Assembly: GCF_002234615.1 (NCBI RefSeq)
Contig: NZ_NMQW01000013.1
Location: 124,001-188,000 of the forward strand
Reading direction: 5' to 3'
DNA length: 64,000 nt
DNA from: Paenibacillus rigui
GTDB lineage: Bacteria; Bacillota; Bacilli; Paenibacillales; NBRC-103111
The translations under genes and the position numbers were made by a program. Below the pieces are notes generated by a model that made no database searches, was not told the origin of the DNA, and worked only from the letters and a program-made list of their open reading frames with translations. Below, in pieces: positions 27,544-36,477 of the stretch; position 1 is the first letter of the stretch, and every line of letters starts with the position of its first letter.

Positions 27544-27930
27544 CTACTCCTCTGAGAAAACTTGACACTTAATGAACAGGGGACCGGTCAATAAGGCCGT
27601 GTGCGTGGTTGAGCAAACACTCACATAATACAGAGGCTCCGGCACCGACACACCGGTTTCCTCGTATTCCAATAAAGTCGTCGTAGTGGAATAGCACGTT
27701 TCATCGGAGCTGTACAGCACCGGACCGAAGGGGGACCCCTGATGCAGCACAATTTCCATACGACCTAGATCGGCACCTTTCCTCTTTTCCCAGCATAGCT
27801 CCATCTCAAGCAATATTCGATCCTCCGCAGCAACACCTGGGATGGAGAATGAAGTGACCACGTGCTCCTGCGCTCCCAACTGGACGGGAGGGACGACAGG
27901 ATATTGCCTTCCGCTAATATACTTCAGCAT
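27544..27930 (-). CDS. Hypothetical beta-rich protein, 128 aa
   Basis: A soluble protein without signal peptide and rich in beta-branched residues, with a Ser/Thr stretch (CYSTTTTLLEYEET). I do not recognise a family. The ATG at 27930 has a modest GGGTGA site; a GTG three codons upstream is the alternative. It is convergent with the DUF1796 gene (4 bases between stops) and upstream of no other gene on its strand. The alternating pattern resembles jelly-roll or fibre-tip domains, which fits loosely with the tail-collar genes next door, but this is impression only. Confidence 0.6.
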   Translation of the reverse strand: MLKYISGRQYPVVPPVQLGAQEHVVTSFSIPGVAAEDRILLEMELCWEKRKGADLGRMEIVLHQGSPFGPVLYSSDETCYSTTTTLLEYEETGVSVPEPLYYVSVCSTTHTALLTGPLFIKCQVFSEE

Positions 27931-28047
27931 GCTGCTCACCCGCTTTTTATAAAATGCAACGTTCTCTATTGCCTATTCTGTCTTGATGCCAACATGAGTC
28001 GTTAATCATTTTATGAACCATCCCTTGAAAATGTCATTGAACACAAC

Positions 28048-28096
28048 AAAAAAACCTTGAAGGCTTCATCCGAAATGGATGTCCATCAAGGTTTTT
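28048..28096. terminator. Terminator of the tail-collar cluster
   Basis: AAAACCTTGA and TCAAGGTTTT arms with inner ATCC/GGAT pairing; T-runs on both strands make it usable in both directions. It lies 17 bases after the last collar gene. Confidence 0.85.
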
Positions 28097-28112
28097 GAGT
28101 TTGCAAAACATG

Positions 28113-28637
28113 CTACTGCTTAGGAGGATAGACCCCTTGCAAAGCTATAATGAAGGTCAACACCGTATAGGGCTGCATATTGTTATGCGGTTGAGATCCC
28201 CCTGCTGCGGAAAGCGCCAAAGGGTTCATCGGCGTATCTGGCGTAGAGGTATAGAATGCAAAGCCGCCGCGTCCGGGTGCGCCTGCATTTGCCCATACGG
28301 TTGCGGCTGGAGTCACTTGATCCGATGCGGTCTGCGCATTTGCTGTATGGGTATGATACGGAATTTCGTTTTCCAACAAAGTTACGTCCGCTTCGCCCCC
28401 TGTTTCACTGTAGGTACGAGGCGTTAGTCCCGGTCCGTTCCCCCAATGCATCGGTGCACGCCCTCTTAAATCAGGAACAGCAAAATTCGTTTTGCCATCT
28501 CCCCCATAGGTAGCTCCAATGACGGAAAATAAAGCTGTGTACGATTGAATTGGCAGAAGATGTCCGTCGCATAGCGCCCAGCCGATCGGGGCAAAGTTTC
28601 CTGAAAACAATCGAATCTCTCCAACATACGGGTCCAT
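28113..28637 (-). CDS. Tail-collar domain protein 3 (MdpB-like)
   Basis: A 174-residue protein beginning MDPYVGEIRLFSGNFAPIGW, the phage tail-collar signature, with LLPIQSYTALFSVIGATYGG and FAVPDLRGRAP. The centre is Thr/Ala/Pro-rich and the end reads SQPHNNMQPYTVL. The family includes phage fibre collars and the free-standing microcystin-dependent MdpB proteins. Third of three tandem paralogues. No signal peptide and no phage genes nearby. Confidence 0.88.
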   Translation of the reverse strand: MDPYVGEIRLFSGNFAPIGWALCDGHLLPIQSYTALFSVIGATYGGDGKTNFAVPDLRGRAPMHWGNGPGLTPRTYSETGGEADVTLLENEIPYHTHTANAQTASDQVTPAATVWANAGAPGRGGFAFYTSTPDTPMNPLALSAAGGSQPHNNMQPYTVLTFIIALQGVYPPKQ

Positions 28638-28659
28638 GATATCATTCCTTTGTTTGAGA

Positions 28660-29157
28660 TTAGTTTCTGGGCGGATAAACTCCCGTTACCGCGATACAGA
28701 AATTCAATACTGTGTAAGGCTGCATATTTCCATGAGGTTGACTGCTCCCTGCAGCAGCCACCGCATTCGCGGACATCGTAGTGTTCGCCGTTGCTTCATA
28801 GGGCGTGACGCTGGTCGACGTCCCCCATACATTGCCGGTAGGAGTTGCGGCGGTCGAATTTGAACCACCGACCACCTGATGCGTATGCTGCGGCATCTCG
28901 TTGATAGTTAACGTATGGGACTCCTCTCCCGCCATCTGACCAAGCGGTGTCGTCGGAGATACTTGAACCGGGGTTCTCCCTTGCAGATTAGGAACGGCAA
29001 AGGTCACGCGCCCGTCACCGCCATATGTAATTCCAAGAATCGAAAACAGCGCCTGGTTTTGTTGGATTGCCAACAGCTGTCCGTTGCACGGTATCCAGCC
29101 CTTCGGAGCAAAGTTTATAGGAAATAAACGAATTTCCCCAAGAAAAGGTTCTGCCAT
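28660..29157 (-). CDS. Tail-collar domain protein 2 (MdpB-like)
   Basis: A 165-residue paralogue of its neighbours, with GEIRLFPINFAPKGW, LFSILGITYGGDG and FAVPNLQGRTP. The middle variable part differs from the other two while the ends match, as expected for a shared scaffold with diversified inserts. AAGGGGGATT precedes the ATG. Spacing is 22 bases to the next gene and 30 to the previous one, so the three are co-transcribed. Confidence 0.88.
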   Translation of the reverse strand: MAEPFLGEIRLFPINFAPKGWIPCNGQLLAIQQNQALFSILGITYGGDGRVTFAVPNLQGRTPVQVSPTTPLGQMAGEESHTLTINEMPQHTHQVVGGSNSTAATPTGNVWGTSTSVTPYEATANTTMSANAVAAAGSSQPHGNMQPYTVLNFCIAVTGVYPPRN

Positions 29158-29187
29158 AAATAATCCCCCTTACCCATTATTTAAAAT

Positions 29188-29706
29188 TTATCCTTGAGTG
29201 GGATATATCCCCTCTACTGCCATAATAAACGTAAGTGTTGAGAAAGGCATCATGTTGTCATGCGGTTGACTGCCCCCTGCGGAACCTATAATCGAGGGAT
29301 TCATCGTCGTATTGGGAGCGGCATCCGAATACTGATTTTTATCACTGGTAGCCCAAAATGCATTGGCCGGATTGGATTGGGTCCCTGGAACACTGGAAGC
29401 GTTGGGCAAATGTGTATGGGCAGGCAGTTGACCTTCCAGTAAAGTCACAGTTTCCGAACCTGCCATTTGCCCAAGCAGGTAGCTTGAGCCTGTCATGTAA
29501 TTCGTCCCCATATGCACCGGAATTCTTCCCCGCAAATCCGGTACGGCAAAGTTCGTCTGGCCATCTCCCCCGTATGTCGTTCCGATTAAGGTAAACAAAG
29601 CTTCATACTCGCTGATCGAAAGCAATTGCCCATTGCACAACACCCATCCGACTGGAGGGTAGCTGCCGGAAAACATGCGAATTTCTCCTACATACTGATC
29701 ACTCAT
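29188..29706 (-). CDS. Tail-collar domain protein 1 (MdpB-like)
   Basis: A 172-residue paralogue and first gene of the trio, with GEIRMFSGSYPPVGW, LFTLIGTTYGG and FAVPDLRGRIP. The start at 29706 (MSDQYVGEIR) has GAGAGGAG upstream; a GTG- or ATG-started longer frame to 29739 is less well supported. Function of free-standing collar proteins in Firmicutes is not established; spore-surface, phage-tail-like particle or extracellular fibre roles are all possible. Confidence 0.88.
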   Translation of the reverse strand: MSDQYVGEIRMFSGSYPPVGWVLCNGQLLSISEYEALFTLIGTTYGGDGQTNFAVPDLRGRIPVHMGTNYMTGSSYLLGQMAGSETVTLLEGQLPAHTHLPNASSVPGTQSNPANAFWATSDKNQYSDAAPNTTMNPSIIGSAGGSQPHDNMMPFSTLTFIMAVEGIYPTQG

Positions 29707-29875
29707 GTGCTTGCTCCTCTCTTTTCTCTTCCATACCATTGAAGCTTAACAACAATCGATTAATTCAGGAAATAATATGAATATCTAGTACAATTCTACT
29801 ATAGTTTCATAAAACGTATTTTGTCAATTATTGTATGAATAACTCGTTTGTCAAGAAGTCTCATCGTCATTTACC

Positions 29876-29922
29876 AAAAATAAATCCGCCTCATCTCCAT
29901 GCAGAGAAAGGCGGATTTTGTT
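29876..29922 (-). terminator. Terminator of the SLH repeat protein
   Basis: AAATCCGCCT and AGGCGGATTT arms, 25 bases after the stop of the large gene, with a T-rich minus-strand tail. Confidence 0.85.
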
Positions 29923-29946
29923 TGAGGCAGGGAAAGAACAGCTAAT

Positions 29947-32900
29947 TTAAGGAATCCATACTTCGGCTTCACTTGCCTCCGATTGGCGGGTTGCATTATG
30001 CGTTCTGGAGGCTTCCTCGATATCAGGGAATGCCCAGAACGACGGCTGTACATCAGACCAGGTCGGATCGTTCACTCCCGTTAACGGTCCGCGCTGGAGG
30101 ATGCGGTTGATAATCACCACCGCCTCCGCCCGAGTCAACGCCTGATCCGGCCGGAACGAGCCATCGGCGTATCCGGTCATGAGCCCTTTGCCCGCAACAG
30201 CGGCGGCTTGATCGGCTGCCCAATGATTTTGCATGTCATGGAATAGCTTTTTGTCCTTGGACGGCTCCAGCTTCATCCATTTTATAATAATCGCTGCCAT
30301 TTCAGCACGTGTAATCGTCGCATCTGGCTTAAAGCTTTGGTTCGGATAGCCGGACAGCAGACCGGCTCTCACTCCCGAACGAATCGCATCCGCTGCCCAG
30401 TAGCCTGAATCCACATCGGTAAAGCTCGTCGTTGCCGCCCCTGCATTGGACTGGCTTGAGCCTGTTACGATGCGGGACAGCAGGGCGCTCATTTCCGCCC
30501 GGGTCAGCGATTGTGCGGGTCTGAAGGTGCCATCCGGGTAACCCTGGATATAAGGCTCATGGTGCACCGGAGCTGCTCCAATGCCGGTGGATACGATCGT
30601 AAATGTACTGAATTTATTCACTTGAATTCGAATACCGGCAGGACTGCCTTGCGTATCCGTTACAATTTCACCGCGCTCCAGCACCTTCTCGCCGTCGGAG
30701 TGCTCAATATACACCCCAAGCGTTGGCAAGAACAATTTTCTTTGGGCTGCATCCCCGGGAATCGTGCTTGGATCGACCGGGAACGTCACTTGAACCGGCA
30801 CCTTCGGCAAATTTGTTTCAATCGTCATCGGCATGCCGATGACCCGAGCCTCACCCGATTTAACAACTTGCCGTATAACGTCGGCCGTGACGGTTCTTTG
30901 CTTCACAGCCTGCTGCTCTTCCTGCTTTCGGACAGGAATAAAATTGAAGTAATACTCCTTGCCGTCTGTGATGCTCTTCAAAACGTCATTTGACAAATAA
31001 ACCTTTGCATGCTCGGTACGAATCTCAAGATTGAAGGCTTTGCCTGACAAACGGGCAATCACACTCGCAGGGAGTGTAACCTTGACAACATCCGCCGGAT
31101 CAGCCAACAGCTCATCAATGAAAATTCTCAACGTTTCCTGATTTGCTTGAGACGCATTGATGGCCTGTTCTGTCTTCTCATCGCTCATCACAATAGCGTC
31201 GATTTTTTTCCCATCGGCTTCTTCCCGCACGATTTCGATTTGCGCAACCACCTGGAATGGATCCGTCCCCCCGGCTTCGACCTTCACCTGCCGGACATTG
31301 GGCGAAGAGCCGCTGCCACCGGACCTGGATCTGCCTGACCCTTCAAATACAATGATTTGGCTTTGTGCCCGCAGGCCGCCATAGGTTGCTTCCACAACCG
31401 AAGTACCGACGCTTGTCCCCGCCACCTTACCGTCCGCCGACACAGTGGCACCCGTACCAGTCAGCGAGTAGTTTGCCTTGGTGGTGACGTCCACTTGGGA
31501 ACCGTTGGAGTATTGAGCAATAACCTGGGTCTGCTGCTCCTGCCCTACCCTGATTTGGTAAGCAGACTCCCCGAAGGAAAGCGCTACGGCAATCGGTGTT
31601 ACGGTCAATGTGCTTTGTGCTGTCTGTCCGCCATAAACGGCACGGAGTACCGTCTGTCCTGAAGCTAAAGCCTTGATGATCCCCCGTGTAGATACATCTG
31701 CAATCTGGTTATTGTCCGCATGGAACACAGCCTGATTCGTCACATCAATCTCCTGCTGGTCCGAATATTTCATGATGACCTGATAGGGCAGCTCGCTGCC
31801 CTCGGCAGCTGTGTAATAAAGCTCATTGAACCGCAGCCCGATGGGCTTCGAAATGACATGCACCGTACGGACAACTTCCTGGGCCGCATTACCTGCAAGA
31901 TCGACAGCATGATAGCGCAGCTCGTACGTGCCGATTTGATTCACATACACGGAGCCGGTCACCGTGGCCTGAGCCGCTGCAGGATGCGCATCCTGCACCT
32001 GTGCTCCCTGTTCAACGTAAGTGTCGCCTTGATAGAGCGTGACGACGGAATCGCCGTTCAATCCAATCGTCGGCGCCGTTTTGTCGATCTGAATATCAGC
32101 AGAAAGAGCGTCGCTCACATGATTCGTCGGATCGATAACCCGGGCATAAAATACAGTCAGCCCTTCCTGTGCAACGACGACCGGACCGCTATAGCTGCTC
32201 CACACCCCATCCGATCCGAGTCTATACTGAATTTGATTGCCCGGATCGCTTACGACCTCAGCCGTTACATTTTGATTTATCCAGCCGTTATGGCTAAGGG
32301 TGATGGAAAGATTGTTGCTGACCAGCACCTGCTGAAGAGCCCCCATATTATGAAAGGCACCGTCGGCCGTATTGCCCGCCGCATCGGTAATGGCCGCTCC
32401 GTTTAGCGACACGGATGCCGCCGCTGCGCTGATGCCATCTGTATCCTGATCCTGGATCCGTACCGTATACCGGAATCTCAGCTGGCTTGGCGTCACGGAT
32501 TCGACGTAAACGGCATCCGCCACTGAGGATCCTATTTGTAGTTGAATGGAAGGTGTTCCTCCTGAAATATCCAGAACAACCGGCTCACTGTAAGTTACCG
32601 TGAAATCCAGGTTCGCCCCTGCATGATACGTGCCGTTCACCGGCACGCTGACCGAGCTTACTACTGGAGCTATCGTATCCACCAATACGTCGCTCGTGCC
32701 GCCAACATTGTTCAGCGTCAAGATAGTATCGTTGCCTGCTGCATCCTTGATCGTACCGCCGTTCAGGGTGACGCTCGATGCCGTCTGAATGCCGTCTGCA
32801 TCATTGTCACCAGACTGTATCGTGTACCTGAACACCAGTACATTCGTACTGGAACCGGATACGTATGAAGCTTGAACCGGTGTTGAGCCGATCGTCACGA

Positions 32901-35900
32901 CCAGATACGGCGTACCGCCTGCCGTGTTCACTGCTACATTTTCATTGTAATTTACTGCAAAGTCCAGATGGGCTCCGGCTTTATAGGCACCGTTCGCAGG
33001 CACACTCACGCTGCTTACCGTCGGTGCGACCGCATCCACCAGTACCCCGCCGGTGCTGCCTACGCCGTTCAACGTCAAGGTGGCATCGTTCCCCGTGCTG
33101 TCACGCAAGGTGCTGCCGTTCGAGGCTATCGCACTGCCAACCGTGATCCCATCGGCATCCGACTGACCGCTAAGCACCGTATAACGGAATACAAGCGTAT
33201 TCGTACCGGAACCTGACACATAAGATACATTCACCGTTGTCGAGCCGATCGTCAAAGGCAAGTACGGTGTGCCGCCTGCCGTATTCACACTGACAGGTTC
33301 ACTGAAGTTTACCGTGAGGTCGAGATTCGCTCCGGCAACATAAGTGCCGTCCGCTGGCACCGTAACATTGGTAACCGTTGGCACAATTGCGTCTACTAGT
33401 ACGCTGCCGGTTCCGCCAACGTTGTTTAACGTCATATCGGCATCGTTACCTGCCGCATCTCGCAAGGCAGCACCGTTCAAGCTCAATGCTCCTACAGCGA
33501 CTCCGTCATTATCTTCATGTCCGCTTAGCACCGTGTATTGAAACAGGAGCGCGTTCGTTCCTGAACCTGACATATACGCTGCCTGGACCGAGGTCGAACC
33601 GATCGTCAGCATCAAGTACGGATTGCCTCCGGACGCATCCACCGTGACATTTTCGCTGTAATTCACTGTGAAATTCAGCTGATCCCCCATCTTGTACGTC
33701 CCGTTAGCCGGTACGCTGACAGAGCTGACTGCCGGTGCTGTCGTATCGACCAGCACACCGCTCGTTCCGCCAATGGCGTTCAGCGCCAAGACCGCGGGGT
33801 TGCCTACCGCATCCTTCAGTGTGCCGCCGTTCAGCGTCATGCTTGATGCAAGCTGGATGCCATCCGCATCATTGTCCCCCGCCTGTATCGCGTAACGGAA
33901 CACGAGTGCATTCGTACCGGAACCCGACACATACGACGCTTGCACCGGCGAGCTGCCGATCGTCAGCGAAATATAAGGTGTGCCACCGGTTCCATCTACC
34001 GTTACATTTTCACTGAAATTGACCGTTACATCCAAATTCGCTCCCGCTTTGTAAACACCGTTTGCGGGCACGCCCACGCTGCTTACCGTCGGTGACGCCG
34101 CATCGACAAGCACAGCGCCGGTACTGCCTACGGCGTTCAACGTCAAGCTGGCGCTGTTGCCTGCACTGTCGAGAAGTGTACCGCCATTGGCAAGCAGCGT
34201 GCTCCCTACTCCGATGCCATCCGTATCGCTCTGACCGCTCAGCACGGTATATTGGAATGCGAGCGTGCTGGTGCCTGAGCCTGACACATATGCTGCCTGC
34301 ACCGGCGTAGCGCCAATCGTAACAGGCAGGTAAGGTGTACCGCCTGCCTTATTCACCAATACATTTTCGCTAAAGCTCACCGTGAAGTCCAAGCTCGTAC
34401 CCGTCGCATAGACCCCGTTCGCCGGCACGCCCACACTGCTTACCGTTGGTGCGATAGCATCTACAAGGATTGCGCTTGTATCCCCGACATTGCTTAGCGT
34501 CAACACTGCGTCATTGCCAGCCGCATCCTTGCCTGTGCCCCCGTTAAGGCTCAGCCCGCTTCCCAGGGCAATGCCGTTCGCGTCGCTCTCCCCATTCTGC
34601 ACCGTGTACCCGAACACAAGCGCATTCGTACCGGAGCCCGATACATACGAAGCCTGTCTTGGCGCAGAACCAATCGTAACAGGCAAGTATGGCGTACCAC
34701 CTGCGGTATTCACCGTTACATTTTCGCTGAAGTTCACTGTGAAGTTCAGTTGATCCCCCAGCTTGTAGGTGCCGTTTACCGGCACGCCAACCGATGTCAC
34801 CGTTGGGGACGTCGTATCCACCAGCACCGCGCTGGTATTACCGACGCCGTTTAACGCTAACACCGCATCGTTGCCTGCCGCATCCTGGATTGTTCCGCCG
34901 TTCAAGCTCAGCGCACTGCTTACAGCAATGCCGTCCGTATCGTCCTGGCCGCTCTGTACCGTGTACCGGAACAACAGCGCCCCCGTACCCGAACCGGATA
35001 CATAAGAAGCCTGCACCGCCGCGGAACCGATCGTCAATGGCAGATAAGGCGTACCGCCAGCCGTGTTTACCGTTGCATTCTCACTAAGGTTTACCGTAAA
35101 GTCCAGAGTGGCTCCCGCTTTGTATGCGCCGTTCGCCGGCACGCTGACCGAGTTGACCGTCGGGGCTACTGCATCGACCAGCACCAGGGACGTACTGCCC
35201 ACGCTGTTCAGCGTCAGTATTGCGTCGCTACCGCCGGTATTCTTCAGCGTGCCGCCATTCGCATTTATGGAGCTGCCCACCGAAATACCGTTCGAGTCGC
35301 TTTCGCCGCCCTGCACCGTGTACCGAAATACTAATGCGCTGCTCCCCGACCCGGATACATAGGACGCGTTTACTGTAGATGAGCCGATAGTGATTGGCAA
35401 ATAAGGCGTGCCTCCGGTCGTATCCGCTGTGATATTCTGGTCAAAGTTTACGGTGAAGTCCAAATTTTGTCCCGTCTTGTATACTCCGTTGGCTGGCACA
35501 ACTACCGAAGCAATAACCGGGTTGCTCGAGTACGTAACACTTAGGGTTGGCGCATTAACTCCGCCTGATGTTTCTTTGGAGGCGATTGCAAATTGGCTTG
35601 TCGTCCCTCCGGATGTACTGCCGCTCAGCACCAAAGTGACAATTTTGTCACCCGATACCTGACTACTTACAAAGCCGGTAACATCTACAGTCAGATCTTG
35701 CCCTGACACAATCCCGGAAGTGATGTTTGATGCAATACTCACATCCTTGGAGGGAACGGTTGCTGAGCTTTCTGTCCAGCTGTCATCATTCGATCCGTTA
35801 ACATTTAAGAACGGGGCTACCGTATTGGTTCCTAAATCTGTTACTCTTATTTTCAGCTGCGCACTAGACACATTCACCGGACCTGTGATCGAAGTCAGGT

Positions 35901-36147
35901 CAAACTTCAAAACTGTTTGTGCACTGCCGTAGGCAGGATCAAAATAATTTCCTATCCAGTTGGCGTTATTATATGATGGATCACCGCTAGCATAATGCCC
36001 TGAATTATCCACGAAATAATCCGCGGTTGTGGTAAAAGGAGTCGTCGTCGCCGCATAACTCGTATAAGCAGGCAGTAAGCCGCATACCAGCAGTGCAAAC
36101 AGCGCCGATGCGAACAACCTTCCTGCATAATCAAAAAAACCTCTCAT
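29947..36147 (-). CDS. Giant SLH-anchored surface protein, 2066 aa
   Basis: A secreted cell-surface protein. A signal peptide (to about residue 33, TSYAA) is followed by a DNRLRE-like beta domain (about 40-205), nine tandem repeats of about 119 residues (about 211-1275), an Ig-like segment with DUF5011-type IDKTAPTIGLNG, and two Big-2-like domains with YSDQQEIDVTNQA and YSNGSQVDVTTKA. Then comes a charged segment and three SLH domains (about 1862-2030; GYPDGTFRPAQSLTRAEM and two more) that bind pyruvylated wall polymer. Start chosen at 36147, since GAGGAGG lies 6 bases before it; earlier ATGs at 36165 and 36192 have none. Likely an adhesin or stalk; no catalytic domain is seen. Confidence 0.95.
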   Translation of the reverse strand: MRGFFDYAGRLFASALFALLVCGLLPAYTSYAATTTPFTTTADYFVDNSGHYASGDPSYNNANWIGNYFDPAYGSAQTVLKFDLTSITGPVNVSSAQLKIRVTDLGTNTVAPFLNVNGSNDDSWTESSATVPSKDVSIASNITSGIVSGQDLTVDVTGFVSSQVSGDKIVTLVLSGSTSGGTTSQFAIASKETSGGVNAPTLSVTYSSNPVIASVVVPANGVYKTGQNLDFTVNFDQNITADTTGGTPYLPITIGSSTVNASYVSGSGSSALVFRYTVQGGESDSNGISVGSSINANGGTLKNTGGSDAILTLNSVGSTSLVLVDAVAPTVNSVSVPANGAYKAGATLDFTVNLSENATVNTAGGTPYLPLTIGSAAVQASYVSGSGTGALLFRYTVQSGQDDTDGIAVSSALSLNGGTIQDAAGNDAVLALNGVGNTSAVLVDTTSPTVTSVGVPVNGTYKLGDQLNFTVNFSENVTVNTAGGTPYLPVTIGSAPRQASYVSGSGTNALVFGYTVQNGESDANGIALGSGLSLNGGTGKDAAGNDAVLTLSNVGDTSAILVDAIAPTVSSVGVPANGVYATGTSLDFTVSFSENVLVNKAGGTPYLPVTIGATPVQAAYVSGSGTSTLAFQYTVLSGQSDTDGIGVGSTLLANGGTLLDSAGNSASLTLNAVGSTGAVLVDAASPTVSSVGVPANGVYKAGANLDVTVNFSENVTVDGTGGTPYISLTIGSSPVQASYVSGSGTNALVFRYAIQAGDNDADGIQLASSMTLNGGTLKDAVGNPAVLALNAIGGTSGVLVDTTAPAVSSVSVPANGTYKMGDQLNFTVNYSENVTVDASGGNPYLMLTIGSTSVQAAYMSGSGTNALLFQYTVLSGHEDNDGVAVGALSLNGAALRDAAGNDADMTLNNVGGTGSVLVDAIVPTVTNVTVPADGTYVAGANLDLTVNFSEPVSVNTAGGTPYLPLTIGSTTVNVSYVSGSGTNTLVFRYTVLSGQSDADGITVGSAIASNGSTLRDSTGNDATLTLNGVGSTGGVLVDAVAPTVSSVSVPANGAYKAGAHLDFAVNYNENVAVNTAGGTPYLVVTIGSTPVQASYVSGSSTNVLVFRYTIQSGDNDADGIQTASSVTLNGGTIKDAAGNDTILTLNNVGGTSDVLVDTIAPVVSSVSVPVNGTYHAGANLDFTVTYSEPVVLDISGGTPSIQLQIGSSVADAVYVESVTPSQLRFRYTVRIQDQDTDGISAAAASVSLNGAAITDAAGNTADGAFHNMGALQQVLVSNNLSITLSHNGWINQNVTAEVVSDPGNQIQYRLGSDGVWSSYSGPVVVAQEGLTVFYARVIDPTNHVSDALSADIQIDKTAPTIGLNGDSVVTLYQGDTYVEQGAQVQDAHPAAAQATVTGSVYVNQIGTYELRYHAVDLAGNAAQEVVRTVHVISKPIGLRFNELYYTAAEGSELPYQVIMKYSDQQEIDVTNQAVFHADNNQIADVSTRGIIKALASGQTVLRAVYGGQTAQSTLTVTPIAVALSFGESAYQIRVGQEQQTQVIAQYSNGSQVDVTTKANYSLTGTGATVSADGKVAGTSVGTSVVEATYGGLRAQSQIIVFEGSGRSRSGGSGSSPNVRQVKVEAGGTDPFQVVAQIEIVREEADGKKIDAIVMSDEKTEQAINASQANQETLRIFIDELLADPADVVKVTLPASVIARLSGKAFNLEIRTEHAKVYLSNDVLKSITDGKEYYFNFIPVRKQEEQQAVKQRTVTADVIRQVVKSGEARVIGMPMTIETNLPKVPVQVTFPVDPSTIPGDAAQRKLFLPTLGVYIEHSDGEKVLERGEIVTDTQGSPAGIRIQVNKFSTFTIVSTGIGAAPVHHEPYIQGYPDGTFRPAQSLTRAEMSALLSRIVTGSSQSNAGAATTSFTDVDSGYWAADAIRSGVRAGLLSGYPNQSFKPDATITRAEMAAIIIKWMKLEPSKDKKLFHDMQNHWAADQAAAVAGKGLMTGYADGSFRPDQALTRAEAVVIINRILQRGPLTGVNDPTWSDVQPSFWAFPDIEEASRTHNATRQSEASEAEVWIP
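32330..35517 (-). repeat. Nine tandem ~357-bp coding repeats
   Basis: Each unit encodes roughly SVSVPANGxYKxGxxLDF, then SENVxVNTAGGTPYLPxTIG, ASYVSGSGT, FRYTV, LNGGT, DAAGND and VLVD. The ninth copy is the most diverged (VQDQDTDG-like region, VLVSNN end). Units are similar but not identical in DNA, which argues for old duplication with drift. Such beta-sandwich repeats typically make rigid stalks. Confidence 0.9.
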
Positions 36148-36477
36148 ACTTTGCCTCCTCGCCATTCTCGTGTTTGGTGTGTCCCAATCCAAATTCCTTT
36201 ACTTTCCCACCCTTCCTTGTTCTGCATAGGAAGCATCATTATGCTTGCATGCCCCTTGGTTTAGTTGAGATTAGACTTTCCATATTCATTCGACATTTTC
36301 CTTCAATTCCCTTTAATTTGTAAACCCTTACATCAACTAAAGCATACAAAAATTAACATGGATAACCGGTTTCCCTTCCTTCCAATTTCTCAGGATTTAA
36401 AAAAAGACCGCTATCCCCCAAGCCCTATGGCTGGAGGAAGCGACCCTCAATTATGGAAAATATAAGTTCAAAAGCAG
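36148..36477. other. Intergenic region upstream of the SLH protein
   Basis: About 330 bases. Its right-hand part holds the terminator of the exonuclease gene (36397-36443). The left part must hold the promoter and leader of the surface protein, but I see no convincing -35/-10 pair. No supported coding frame. Confidence 0.4.
36397..36443 (-). terminator. Terminator of the exonuclease gene
   Basis: On the minus strand GGTCGCT and AGCGGTC pair with G-U help and are followed by seven T, 35 bases after the stop codon. Confidence 0.65.

Noticed and set aside
28113-29706. Prophage remnant
   Set aside because: Only collar-domain proteins are present; no integrase, capsid, terminase, lysis or attachment sites.
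32330-35517. Regular DNA repeats suggestive of a CRISPR or satellite array
   Set aside because: The period of about 357 bases is coding, in frame, and diverged; there are no short identical repeats with unique spacers.
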